A stretch of DNA of 59,835 bases from Parabacteroides faecalis (GTDB lineage: Bacteria > Bacteroidota > Bacteroidia > Bacteroidales > Tannerellaceae), in NCBI RefSeq assembly GCF_022809355.1, contig NZ_JAKZMM010000026.1, positions 1 to 59,835 on the forward strand, given 5' to 3'. How positions within the stretch are numbered: position 1 is the first letter of the stretch; each line of letters starts with the position of its first letter. This document shows positions 35,684-44,617 of this stretch, one piece after another. The position numbers and the translations under genes were made by a program. The notes below the pieces were generated by a model. It worked only from the letters and a program-made list of their open reading frames with translations. It did no database searches and was not told the origin of the DNA.

Positions 35684-35715
35684 AAAAAAGAGGAACCAAT
35701 CGGTTCCTCTTTTTT
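35684..35715. terminator. Bidirectional terminator between DUF4270 and fmt genes
   Basis: AAAAAAGAGGAACC (35684-35697) pairs with 35702-35715 around a 4-nt loop, flanked by A and T runs. It overlaps the fmt stop codon. Confidence 0.9.
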
Positions 35716-36689
35716 TATTCTACATGGCTTTCTGCTATCTGCTTGAAACCATTCAGGAAATCAGTTACAGACATTCGTTTTTTCCCTGCCAACTGCACTG
35801 ATTGTAATCGTAAAAATCCTCCATCAACCGCAACGTCAACAAAGCTTTTTCCATCCGATTGAATTGTACCAACAGGAAAACAATGTTGCTCCGGACGTTT
35901 CTCCGTCTGATAAATTTTCAGGACTTGCCGTTTACCATCACGGGTAACCAATTCCGTCCAAGCGGCTGGATAAGGAGACAATCCCCGTACAAAGTCATAC
36001 AAATTCTTCAAAGGTTTATTCCAATCAATCCGACAAGTCTCCTTAAATATTTTAGGAGCCGGCAAAAATTCAGACACACCATCAAACAAGTCTTTCTGAG
36101 GGAAAGGTACTACATTCCCTTCACAAATCTGATCAACCGATTTCAGTACAGTCTGTGCTCCTAACGCCATTAAGTTATCATGCAAGATTCCTGCATCATC
36201 AGTATCTGCAATAGGACATGTTTCCTGCATAATAATACTTCCGGTATCAATTTCATGATCCAAGAAAAAAGTTGTTACACCTGTCTTGGTATCACCATTG
36301 ATAATTGCCCAATTAATAGGAGCAGCACCCCGATACCGAGGCAATAAAGAAGCATGCAAATTAAACGTACCCAAACGAGACATGTTCCACACAACTTCAG
36401 GAAGCATACGAAAGGCAACAACGATCTGCAAATCGGCATTCCATGCACGAAGAGCTTCCAAAAACGCTTCATCTTTTAACTTCTCGGGCTGAAGAATAGG
36501 AAGACCAACTGATTCAGCATACTTTTTAACAGCACTCGACTGAAGTACACTACCATGCCGTCCCATCGGTTTATCAGGCATTGTTACAACGCCCACCACT
36601 TGATAACCATGTTCAACCAAAGCTCGCAGGCATTCCACCGCAAATTCGGGTGTGCCCATATATACAATTCTCAAATCTTCTTTCTTCAT
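35715..36689 (-). CDS. fmt: Methionyl-tRNA formyltransferase
   Basis: The 324-residue enzyme formylates initiator Met-tRNA. It has the N-terminal hydrolase-type domain with RIVYMGTPEFAVECL, FNLHASLLPRYRGAAPINWA (formyl-donor loop with Asn-His) and FLDHEIDTGSI (catalytic Asp), then the C-terminal OB domain. Length is normal. Last gene of a tight four-gene run with sua5, the sugar transferase and the ClC gene (gaps 3-6 bp). Confidence 0.97.
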   Translation of the reverse strand: MKKEDLRIVYMGTPEFAVECLRALVEHGYQVVGVVTMPDKPMGRHGSVLQSSAVKKYAESVGLPILQPEKLKDEAFLEALRAWNADLQIVVAFRMLPEVVWNMSRLGTFNLHASLLPRYRGAAPINWAIINGDTKTGVTTFFLDHEIDTGSIIMQETCPIADTDDAGILHDNLMALGAQTVLKSVDQICEGNVVPFPQKDLFDGVSEFLPAPKIFKETCRIDWNKPLKNLYDFVRGLSPYPAAWTELVTRDGKRQVLKIYQTEKRPEQHCFPVGTIQSDGKSFVDVAVDGGFLRLQSVQLAGKKRMSVTDFLNGFKQIAESHVE

Positions 36690-36695
36690 ATCTTA

Positions 36696-38486
36696 TCAAT
36701 CTCCTGAAAAATTATCTACCAAAACTTCTCTATAGGAATTAAATATTTTCGACTTAGACATAAATCCCATATATCTGCCCGTTTCATCAACTACCGGTAA
36801 ATTCCAGGCTTTCGTATCATCAAAAATCTGCATAATCTGGTCCATAGGCGTATTCACCACAATCTTAGCCGGTGCTGATACCATGAATTTGGAAACATGG
36901 AACCGATTATACAACTCTGGACGGAACATGATATTCCGAATATTATCCAGCAGAACTATTCCCAGCAAAATACCTCGATCATCCACTACCGGAAACGTAT
37001 TACGACTACTCCGTGCAATCACTTTTACCATGTCTCCTAACGTCATTTCTGGAGAAACCACCTGGAAGTCGCGCTCAATCACATTGTCTGCACTCAACAA
37101 AGTCAATACGGCTTTATCTTTATGGTGCGTCAACAATTCCCCTTTCTGAGCCAAGCGCATCGAATAAATACTATGCGGTTCAAACATCAGAATTGTAATA
37201 TACGAACCTATAGAAACAATCATCAGAGGAAGGAACAAATCATATCCACCAGTCAATTCTGCAATCAGGAAAACGCCCGTTAAAGGAGCATGCATCACAC
37301 CCGACATAATTCCAGCCATACCTAACAAAGCAAAATTCTTTTCCGACAGATACATCGTAAAAGGAAAATAATTACATATATGAGCGAAAATGAACCCCGC
37401 AATACATCCCAGATATAGACTAGGAGCAAAAATACCACCACAACCTCCACCACCATTGGTAGCACTTGAAGCAAATACTTTAGTCAGCAAAATCAGTCCC
37501 AAAAAGATAACTATTCCAAAGTAGGAATCATTCAGAGGGTAGAACATACTATTGTCCATCAACCCAGCGAACTGACCGTTCAGCAACAGACCGATCGTAT
37601 CATATCCCTCCCCATAAAGCGGAGGGAAAATAAAGATCAACAAGCTCAGCATAATTCCTCCCATCATAAACTTACGCCAATATGTCGTTCCATACCGACG
37701 ATATTCGCCTTCAATCCAGTTCATCACACGGGTAAAATACAGGGAAATCAAGCCACAGAATATTCCTAATAAGATGACATAGGGAATACGTTCTATTACG
37801 AATGCTTCGGTCTGAGAAAATTTAAACATAGCCTCTGTACCGGTAAATATATATGATACGGTAGCAGCCGTTACTGAAGTGATCAACAAAGGCAACACGG
37901 ACGTCATGGTCAGATCCAGCATCAATACCTCGATCACAAAAACAAGTCCCGCAATAGGCGCTTTAAAGATACCAGCGATGGCTCCAGCAGCGCCACATCC
38001 CACTAACAACATCAAAGTCTTTTGTTCCATCTTGAACAAACGGCCCAGATTGGAACCAATAGCGGCACCGGTCAATACAATCGGAGCCTCGGCTCCGACA
38101 GATCCACCGAAACCAATGGTTACCGAACTAGCCACAATGGATGTCCACATATTATGAGGTTTAATCCGGCTCTTCCGCTGGGAAATGGCATATAAAATTT
38201 TCGTCACACCGTGGCTGATATCGTCACGCACGATATATTTTACAAACAACCCAGCCAGTAAGATACCCAATACCGGATACAATAAATACAAATAATTGAC
38301 TTGATCAGCAGCGAAGTTCACTGACAATACATGCTGAATGAAGTGAATTAAATTTTTCAAGATGATGGCCGATGCAGCAGTGCAAATACCTACCAAAAAA
38401 CTAACAATCAATACAAAGTGTTTTTCCTTTATATTGTTTGCCCGCCAAACAAGAAATTTATAAAACCATCCATTTTCTGTTGTCAT
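36696..38486 (-). CDS. ClC-family chloride channel or transporter with CBS domains
   Basis: The 596-residue protein has the ClC membrane core (~20-440) with GFGGSVGAEAPIVLTGAAIG, which holds the gating Glu in the place of the usual GKEGP, and GGGCGGIFAPSLYLGC. It ends in two CBS domains (~465-590), which bind adenosine nucleotides in other ClC proteins. It moves chloride (or fluoride) across the inner membrane, as channel or as proton exchanger. Length is normal for a CBS-bearing form. Confidence 0.93.
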   Translation of the reverse strand: MTTENGWFYKFLVWRANNIKEKHFVLIVSFLVGICTAASAIILKNLIHFIQHVLSVNFAADQVNYLYLLYPVLGILLAGLFVKYIVRDDISHGVTKILYAISQRKSRIKPHNMWTSIVASSVTIGFGGSVGAEAPIVLTGAAIGSNLGRLFKMEQKTLMLLVGCGAAGAIAGIFKAPIAGLVFVIEVLMLDLTMTSVLPLLITSVTAATVSYIFTGTEAMFKFSQTEAFVIERIPYVILLGIFCGLISLYFTRVMNWIEGEYRRYGTTYWRKFMMGGIMLSLLIFIFPPLYGEGYDTIGLLLNGQFAGLMDNSMFYPLNDSYFGIVIFLGLILLTKVFASSATNGGGGCGGIFAPSLYLGCIAGFIFAHICNYFPFTMYLSEKNFALLGMAGIMSGVMHAPLTGVFLIAELTGGYDLFLPLMIVSIGSYITILMFEPHSIYSMRLAQKGELLTHHKDKAVLTLLSADNVIERDFQVVSPEMTLGDMVKVIARSSRNTFPVVDDRGILLGIVLLDNIRNIMFRPELYNRFHVSKFMVSAPAKIVVNTPMDQIMQIFDDTKAWNLPVVDETGRYMGFMSKSKIFNSYREVLVDNFSGD

Positions 38487-38489
38487 ATT

Positions 38490-39893
38490 TCAAATACCCT
38501 TTCCTGTCACAACCGTCTTTATCGTATACACCAAAATGGTTATATCCAAAGCCAGCGACATATTTTCATAATAAATGATATCATACTCCAAACGTTCCAG
38601 CATCTGGTCGACAGTACTGGCATACCCGTACTTGACCATTCCCAAAGAGGTAATTCCCGGCTTCACATTATGTAATAAATAATAATACGGAGCCCGCTGG
38701 ACAATCTGATCAATAAAATATTTCCGTTCCGGTCTAGGACCAACCAACGACATATCCCCTTTCAATACATTCCAAAACTGAGGCAACTCATCCAAACGAT
38801 ACTTCCGCATAATAGCACCAAAAGGTGTAATGCGGGAATCTTCTTCATGCGATAACTTGGGACCACTGTCTTCAGCATCCACATACATCGTCCGAAATTT
38901 ATAAATCATAAATGGACGGCCGTGAAAACCAATTCGCTCCTGCCGGTAAATAATCGGACCCGGCGAATCTTTCTTCACACGCCAGGCTATATATGCGAAC
39001 AAAGGAGATAACACAATCAATACTATACAAGAAACAAACCGATCAGAGAACGCCTTGATATTTTTCTCTGCTTCCGAAAAGTTATTCTCAGTAATTTCGG
39101 CTAATGGAACTGCACTAATCGTCTTCAACCGTACCTTCGAAAACAAAATAGTCTTCTTATCTATCCATACTTTGATAGGCTTTTTATATTGATACAAGGA
39201 ATAAAGGAACTTGGACAAAGCCGTTTCATCCAATGCATCTGTTGCCACTACCAGTTCTTCTATTGGATACAGCTTCATCAAATCAGGAAGATCAGCCGAA
39301 TTTCCCAATATCTGTTCTGAATTTACATGAAGATCCTCTTTGGATGAAATACGGACAAAGCCCGTGACTTTAGTACCAACCTTCTCTAAATATTGAGAAA
39401 GCAACAAGGCCTTCTCTCCTATTCCCAAGACTAAAACGTGAATGGCAAAATCCCCTTGCTGAATCCTTTTCAACAAATGCATCGTCAAACGTAAACGGAA
39501 TAGATAGGTAAGGGTAAAATGCAATCCCAACAATTCAAAGAAAAAATAGTAATATATCTGATACCTGATAGGAAGTTCATTCAGAATCAAGAACATAAAG
39601 ATTCCAAATACACCTATCACCGAAGATATAAGCGTCACCCAAAATTCGGAAAGCCTTGACTTGGCCAATGATTTATTATAATAACCCGAAAAATAATAGA
39701 TCACCAACCAATAAAATGGGATGAACACCTGACCCAACCAAACAGACGGATATAGCAAAAATTCATCTAATGTATTTGCGTCTCGAAAAACAACCTGCTG
39801 ATAATAACGCAATACATTGAAGGCAAACCATACCAAGGCTGCTGTCAGGAAGTCGGTAATGATATATTTCCAAGTCTCTTTACTATAACTCAT
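38490..39893 (-). CDS. Undecaprenyl-phosphate sugar phosphotransferase (WcaJ-like)
   Basis: The 467-residue membrane protein has about five N-terminal helices, a Rossmann-like middle (VLVLGIGEKALLLSQYLEK) and a C-terminal bacterial sugar transferase domain (~270-467) with YRQERIGFHGRPFMIYKFRT and DELPQFWNVLKGDMSLVGPR. It would start exopolysaccharide or capsule repeat units by moving a sugar phosphate to the lipid carrier. The rest of a capsule cluster is not in the window, so it is an orphan here, in an operon with sua5, ClC and fmt. Confidence 0.92.
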   Translation of the reverse strand: MSYSKETWKYIITDFLTAALVWFAFNVLRYYQQVVFRDANTLDEFLLYPSVWLGQVFIPFYWLVIYYFSGYYNKSLAKSRLSEFWVTLISSVIGVFGIFMFLILNELPIRYQIYYYFFFELLGLHFTLTYLFRLRLTMHLLKRIQQGDFAIHVLVLGIGEKALLLSQYLEKVGTKVTGFVRISSKEDLHVNSEQILGNSADLPDLMKLYPIEELVVATDALDETALSKFLYSLYQYKKPIKVWIDKKTILFSKVRLKTISAVPLAEITENNFSEAEKNIKAFSDRFVSCIVLIVLSPLFAYIAWRVKKDSPGPIIYRQERIGFHGRPFMIYKFRTMYVDAEDSGPKLSHEEDSRITPFGAIMRKYRLDELPQFWNVLKGDMSLVGPRPERKYFIDQIVQRAPYYYLLHNVKPGITSLGMVKYGYASTVDQMLERLEYDIIYYENMSLALDITILVYTIKTVVTGKGI

Positions 39894-39898
39894 ACGAA

Positions 39899-40468
39899 TT
39901 ATCGGATAATCTGAAACACACCACCGCTTCCCAATTTAATAATACTTGATGGAGAAGCCTTAGTCATATCATCCTGACGATAAGTTACAATATAATCAAC
40001 TCCCTGTTTGATTTCTTCTGAAATTTCACTGAAATTAGCAGGCGAAGGTTCTCCGCTAACATTGGCCGAAGTTGAAACCAACGGTTTGCGAAACTGAAAA
40101 CAAAGCTTGTTTGAGAACGTTTCCTGTGAAATACGGATACCGATACTTCCATCTTCACCCAGTAAGTTGGGCGCTAAATTTTTACCTTTCGAATAAATAA
40201 GTGTCAAAGGTTTGTCTGCTACCTCTATCAAACTCCACGCAACCTCAGGCACATCTTCTACATACGTTTCCAGTTTGGCCGGATTATCCATCAAAACCAA
40301 CATGGCTTTATTATCGGCCCGCTTTTTCAGATCATAGACTTTACGGACAGCCTCTTCGTTTGTCGCATCGCAACCTATTCCCCAAATCGTATCTGTCGGA
40401 TAAAGGATCAATCCTCCTTGCTGCATGATCCGACAAGCATTTTTTATATCTTCTTCTATTGATATCAT
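39899..40468 (-). CDS. L-threonylcarbamoyladenylate synthase (Sua5/YrdC)
   Basis: The 189-residue enzyme makes the TC-AMP intermediate of the universal t6A tRNA modification. It begins with the YrdC pattern GGLILYPTDTIWGIGCDATN, then KKRADNKAMLVL, and later LVSTSANVSGEPSP. The frame is open for 46 more codons, but the ATG at 40468 is preferred: the extension includes a promoter element and an improbable hydrophobic stretch. No Sua5-type C-terminal domain is present, so this is a YrdC-only form. Confidence 0.9.
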   Translation of the reverse strand: MISIEEDIKNACRIMQQGGLILYPTDTIWGIGCDATNEEAVRKVYDLKKRADNKAMLVLMDNPAKLETYVEDVPEVAWSLIEVADKPLTLIYSKGKNLAPNLLGEDGSIGIRISQETFSNKLCFQFRKPLVSTSANVSGEPSPANFSEISEEIKQGVDYIVTYRQDDMTKASPSSIIKLGSGGVFQIIR

Positions 40469-40490
40469 TGTTCGCTCTTTTTTAGTCAGA

Positions 40491-40498
40491 CAAAAATA
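40491..40498 (-). promoter_or_regulatory. Bacteroidota -7 element for the sua5 operon
   Basis: TATTTTTG on the minus strand, 23 bp before the ATG at 40468. No -33 at the right distance. Confidence 0.4.
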
Positions 40499-40540
40499 CA
40501 AATCATTCTGCGTACTTAGAAAAAATAACAAGAAAAAAAC

Positions 40541-40548
40541 TATTTTTG
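40541..40548 (+). promoter_or_regulatory. Bacteroidota -7 element for recJ
   Basis: TATTTTTG on the plus strand. If used, recJ has a leader of more than 200 nt containing the inverted repeats at 40598-40736. Confidence 0.35.
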
Positions 40549-40597
40549 TAACAGAACTGAAAGAAACCCGATTATAATTTCTAACTTTACGGATTAA

Positions 40598-40736
40598 TTC
40601 AAGCACGCTGCTTGAACTTTCATATTGTGGTCTTGATTTGCGACAGAAAACAGACTCCTAGGCAGACAGCTACAACGAAGAAATCTTGTACGATGAAGCA
40701 CATGCATCATGCCTTTCGACTTTCGCAATATGAAAG
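40598..40736 (+). promoter_or_regulatory. Structured leader candidate before recJ
   Basis: TTCAAGCACGCTGCTTGAA (40598-40616) is a perfect 8-bp hairpin with a 3-nt loop. Immediately after it CTTTCATATTG (40617-40627) is matched by its reverse complement at 40726-40736, so the 98 nt between could form a closed domain. No coding frame is seen. Remaining bases of 40469-40769 hold the two promoter elements. Function unknown. Confidence 0.4.
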
Positions 40737-40769
40737 ATGAGATTAGATAAAAAGAAAAAGAATATATAA

Positions 40770-42497
40770 ATGACTAACAAATGGAATTATCAACCTCCAA
40801 CACAGACAGAAATTCAAGAAAGAGACCATCTGGCTGCCGAACTGGGACTCAGTCCGGTAATCAGCTTGTTATTGGTTCGGCGTGGATTAAAAACTGCCAA
40901 AGAGGTAAAGAAGTTTTTCAGACCTAGTCTGAACGACTTGGAAGATCCTTTTCTGATGCCCGATATGCAGAAGGCTGTCAGCCGGCTTAATCAGGCTTTA
41001 GGCGAAAAGGAGAAAATCCTCATCTACGGGGATTATGATGTGGACGGCACAACTGCCGTATCGCTCGTGTATAAGTATTTAAGAGCTTATACTTCGAATT
41101 TATTCTATTATATTCCCGATCGTTATGACGAAGGATCCGGAATATCCATTAAAGGAATTGATTATGCGTATAGCCAAGGTGTTACCTTGATTATTTCGCT
41201 GGATTGTGGTATCAAAGCGATCGACAAGATTGAGTATGCCAAGGGAAAAGGGATTGATTTCATCATCTGTGATCACCACATGCCGGACGAAGTACTGCCG
41301 GATGCCGTAGCTGTGCTCGATGCCAAACGGAAAGATTCGATCTACCCCTATGAACATCTGTCGGGTTGTGGAGTCGGATTCAAGTTTATGCAGGCTTTTG
41401 CCATCAGCAATAAACGTCCCTTTTCAGAATTGGAAAAATTGCTGGAGTTTACAGCTGTCAGTATCGCTTCAGACATTGTGCCTATTACGGGTGAGAACAG
41501 AATCCTGGCTTACTACGGACTTCGGCAAATCAACAGTAATCCCAGTATAGGATTAAAAGGGATTATTGATGTGTGTGGATTGTCGGGGAAGGAAATTACG
41601 ATCAGCGACATCGTATTTAAAATCGGCCCGCGTATCAATGCTTCCGGGCGTATGATGAAAGGCGAAGAAGCCGTCGAGCTGTTGTTGGCTAAAGATAGTA
41701 CGATTGCCCGCAAGATGAGTGAGAATATCAATCAATATAACGAAGAAAGGCGGGAGCTCGACAAAAAGATTACCGACGAGGCCAATGCCATCATCAATGA
41801 GTTTAACGATATCGACAACCAGAAGGCTGTCATCGTTTACAATCCGAAATGGCATAAGGGGATTATCGGGATTGTGGCTTCCCGGCTTACCGAAAAGTAT
41901 TATCGCCCGGCTGTTGTCTTGACCAAATCATCGGATCTGATTACGGGTTCGGCCCGTTCTGTGACAGGCTTCGATATCTATAGGGCTATCGAAGGATGCC
42001 GGGATTTGCTGGAAAGCTTTGGTGGACATACGTATGCAGTGGGCTTCTCTTTAAAGGAAGAGAATCTGGAAGCCTTCAGGCAGCGGTTTTTCCAATTGGC
42101 AGCCGAACATATCATTCCGGAACAAATGATTCCTCAGTTGGATATTGACGCGATTCTGGATTTGAAAGAGATCACGCCCAAGTTCCTGAGTGACCTGAAG
42201 AAGATGAGTCCGTTTGGTCCTAACAACCAGAAACCGATCTTCTGTACATACGGTGTGCAAGACTATGGAACCAGCAAGCTTGTCGGACGGGATCAGGAAC
42301 ATATCAAACTGGAGATTATTGACAGTAAAGCAGCCAGTGTGCCTATTCATGGAATTGCTTTCGGCATGAGCCAGTATAACGCACACATCAAACTGATGAA
42401 GCCTTTCAACATCTGCTATACCATCGAAGAGAGCATTTACAACGGGAATGCTTCCTTCCAGCTGATGATTAAGGATATTAAGACCGAAACAAACTAA
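40770..42497 (+). CDS. recJ: Single-stranded-DNA-specific exonuclease RecJ
   Basis: The 575-residue DHH-family nuclease degrades single-stranded DNA 5' to 3' in recombination and mismatch repair. Motifs: LIYGDYDVDGTTAVSLVY (I), ISLDCGIKAID (II), IICDHHMPD (III), FKIGPRINASGRM (IV), then DHHA1 with GSARSVTGFDIYRAI and SFGGHTYAVGFSL, then an OB fold. Length matches E. coli RecJ. The recQ gene follows after 13 bp, and RecQ helicase activity feeds RecJ in the RecF pathway, so the pair makes sense. Confidence 0.97.
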   Translation: MTNKWNYQPPTQTEIQERDHLAAELGLSPVISLLLVRRGLKTAKEVKKFFRPSLNDLEDPFLMPDMQKAVSRLNQALGEKEKILIYGDYDVDGTTAVSLVYKYLRAYTSNLFYYIPDRYDEGSGISIKGIDYAYSQGVTLIISLDCGIKAIDKIEYAKGKGIDFIICDHHMPDEVLPDAVAVLDAKRKDSIYPYEHLSGCGVGFKFMQAFAISNKRPFSELEKLLEFTAVSIASDIVPITGENRILAYYGLRQINSNPSIGLKGIIDVCGLSGKEITISDIVFKIGPRINASGRMMKGEEAVELLLAKDSTIARKMSENINQYNEERRELDKKITDEANAIINEFNDIDNQKAVIVYNPKWHKGIIGIVASRLTEKYYRPAVVLTKSSDLITGSARSVTGFDIYRAIEGCRDLLESFGGHTYAVGFSLKEENLEAFRQRFFQLAAEHIIPEQMIPQLDIDAILDLKEITPKFLSDLKKMSPFGPNNQKPIFCTYGVQDYGTSKLVGRDQEHIKLEIIDSKAASVPIHGIAFGMSQYNAHIKLMKPFNICYTIEESIYNGNASFQLMIKDIKTETN

Positions 42498-42510
42498 AGA
42501 AAAATTTCGT

Positions 42511-44421
42511 ATGACATCGTTTCAAGAAGTACTGAAGAAGTACTGGGGATACGATTCCTTCAGACCGCTTCAGGAAGAGATTATTCAGTCCGTCTATGAG
42601 GGAAACGATACACTGGGATTGATGCCAACAGGTGGTGGCAAATCTATTACGTTCCAGGTGCCGGCTTTGCTCATGGACGGTATTTGTATTGTTGTAACTC
42701 CACTGATCGCCTTGATGAAAGACCAGGTGGACAGCCTGAAACGCATCGGGATCAAGGCGACTTCCGTTCATTCCGGGATGAGCCGGCAGGAGATTATCAC
42801 CCAGCTTGAAAACTGCATCTTTGGTGAATACAAATTCCTGTATGTTTCTCCCGAACGGTTGGGTACAGAAATCTTCCTGGCCAAACTCCAGGCGATGAAG
42901 GTTAGTCTGCTGGTGATCGACGAGAGTCACTGTATTTCCCAGTGGGGATATGATTTCCGTCCTTCGTATCTGAAGATTGCAGAGATCCGGAAGCAGTTGC
43001 CCGATGTCCCGGTACTGGCTCTTACGGCTACTGCCACGCCGGAAGTAGTGGATGATATCCAAAACCGGTTGCTCTTCCAGAAGAAGTGTGTCTTTTCCAA
43101 AAGTTTCGCACGGAAAAACCTGGCTTATATCGTCCGGCAGACGGAAGATAAACTGCAGATGCTGGTGCACATCCTCAGCCGTGTGCCGGGAACGGCTATT
43201 GTTTATGTCCGCAACCGGAAAAAGACCAAAGAGGTGGCCGAGTATTTGCGTAAAGAAGGTTTCACAGCTGATTTCTTCCATGCCGGACTGAATCACGACG
43301 AGAAAGAAAGGAGACAGAATTTATGGAAGAACAACGAAATCCGTGTCATTGTCGCTACGAATGCCTTTGGTATGGGAATCGACAAGCCGGATGTACGTGT
43401 CGTGGTGCATCTGGATATGCCGGGGTCGCTCGAAGAATATTATCAGGAAGCCGGACGGGCCGGGCGTGACGAGCGTAAGGCTTATGCGGTTGCTCTCTGC
43501 TCGCCTACTGATACGGCCCAGCTGAAGAAGCGTATCAGTGATGAATTTCCTCCCAAGGAATTTATTTACCGGGTATACGAGGCGCTGGGCAATTATTTCC
43601 AGATCGCTGTCGGATATGGACTGGATACGGTACACGACTTCATGCTGACCGATTTCTGTTCGGCTTTCAAGTTGCCCATCACACAGACGCACAGTGCCAT
43701 CAAGTTGCTGGAGCTGGCAGGTTACCTGGAATATGTGGAAGAAGTGGATAACGCCTCCCGACTGATCTTTACCGCTACACGCAAAGAGTTGTACAGTTAT
43801 CTGCGGCAGGACGAACTGACGGATGCTGTCATCAAGACGATTCTCCGGTCATATACGGGGTTGTTTGCCGATTATGTTTACATCAATGAGAGTCTGATTG
43901 CTACCCGTGCCGGTTGTACGCCCGACGAGGTGTATCATCTGCTGGTGGGACTTTCTAAATACCGCATTGTGAATTATGTCCCGCAGAAGAAGACACCGCT
44001 GATCATCTACCGGCAAGTCCGTGAAGAGCAGAAGTACCTGTCGATCCCCCGGTCGGCCTACGAAGAAAGAAAGGCGCGCAACGAGGCGCGTATCAGTAAG
44101 GTGTTGGAATACATTCACAACGCGCATATTTGTCGGACCCGTATCTTACTGGGGTATTTCGGAGAGAAACAGGACAAGGATTGCGGCACGTGTGATGTTT
44201 GTCTGCAACGGCATAGCAGCGGATTGACAAACGCTGAGTTCCACACAATTCAGGGGGCTTTGGAAGAGTTGCTCCGGCAAGGTCCGCTACCGGTTTCTGC
44301 TCTTTTGCAGGCAGTGGATTTCCCGCAAGAGAAGGTGTTGCTGGTGTTGCGTTTCCTGGCAGACAACAACGCGCATTTTCATTTGGAGGAAGGAGTTTGT
44401 CAATTGATAATTGATAATTGA
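42511..44421 (+). CDS. recQ: ATP-dependent DNA helicase RecQ
   Basis: The 636-residue helicase has the N-terminal RecQ signature FRPLQEEIIQSV, Walker A GLMPTGGGKSITFQ, the DEAH-type box VIDESHCISQWGYDFRPSY, and motif VI QEAGRAGRDE. The zinc-binding region is partly preserved (KDCGTCDVC), followed by an RQC-like winged helix. The last six residues (QLIIDN) and the TGA are encoded by the repeat element that starts at about 44401, so the natural end of the protein may have been replaced. Confidence 0.95.
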   Translation: MTSFQEVLKKYWGYDSFRPLQEEIIQSVYEGNDTLGLMPTGGGKSITFQVPALLMDGICIVVTPLIALMKDQVDSLKRIGIKATSVHSGMSRQEIITQLENCIFGEYKFLYVSPERLGTEIFLAKLQAMKVSLLVIDESHCISQWGYDFRPSYLKIAEIRKQLPDVPVLALTATATPEVVDDIQNRLLFQKKCVFSKSFARKNLAYIVRQTEDKLQMLVHILSRVPGTAIVYVRNRKKTKEVAEYLRKEGFTADFFHAGLNHDEKERRQNLWKNNEIRVIVATNAFGMGIDKPDVRVVVHLDMPGSLEEYYQEAGRAGRDERKAYAVALCSPTDTAQLKKRISDEFPPKEFIYRVYEALGNYFQIAVGYGLDTVHDFMLTDFCSAFKLPITQTHSAIKLLELAGYLEYVEEVDNASRLIFTATRKELYSYLRQDELTDAVIKTILRSYTGLFADYVYINESLIATRAGCTPDEVYHLLVGLSKYRIVNYVPQKKTPLIIYRQVREEQKYLSIPRSAYEERKARNEARISKVLEYIHNAHICRTRILLGYFGEKQDKDCGTCDVCLQRHSSGLTNAEFHTIQGALEELLRQGPLPVSALLQAVDFPQEKVLLVLRFLADNNAHFHLEEGVCQLIIDN

Positions 44422-44617
44422 CAATGGACAATTCAATCCCAAAGTGTGTAGAGGCGCAGCGTGTTGCGCCTCCGGCAGGCGGTATTGCATATACGGCGGT
44501 TGAAGATAAAGAAATCTATTCTCTCCGTTTCCGCATAGGCTCTTGATACCGTCCGTTGGAGGCGCAGCACGCTGCGCCTCTACAGTTGTCAATTGTCAAT
44601 TATCAATTGTCAATTCA
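44401..44617. mobile_element. MITE-like inverted-repeat element between recQ and a surface-protein gene
   Basis: Both ends carry AATTGATAATTGACAAT-type repeats followed by GTAGAGGCGCAGC and a GC palindrome (44451-44472 and 44559-44580); the right half is the reverse complement of the left. The ~85 bp centre is unique and non-coding. No transposase is present. The ends lie inside the 3' ends of both convergent genes and supply their stop codons. It could be a non-autonomous transposon or a BIME-like intergenic repeat. Confidence 0.6.

Noticed and set aside
40469-40606. 46-residue N-terminal extension of the YrdC protein
   Set aside because: It overlaps a -7 element at 40491-40498, and family members begin near the 40468 ATG.
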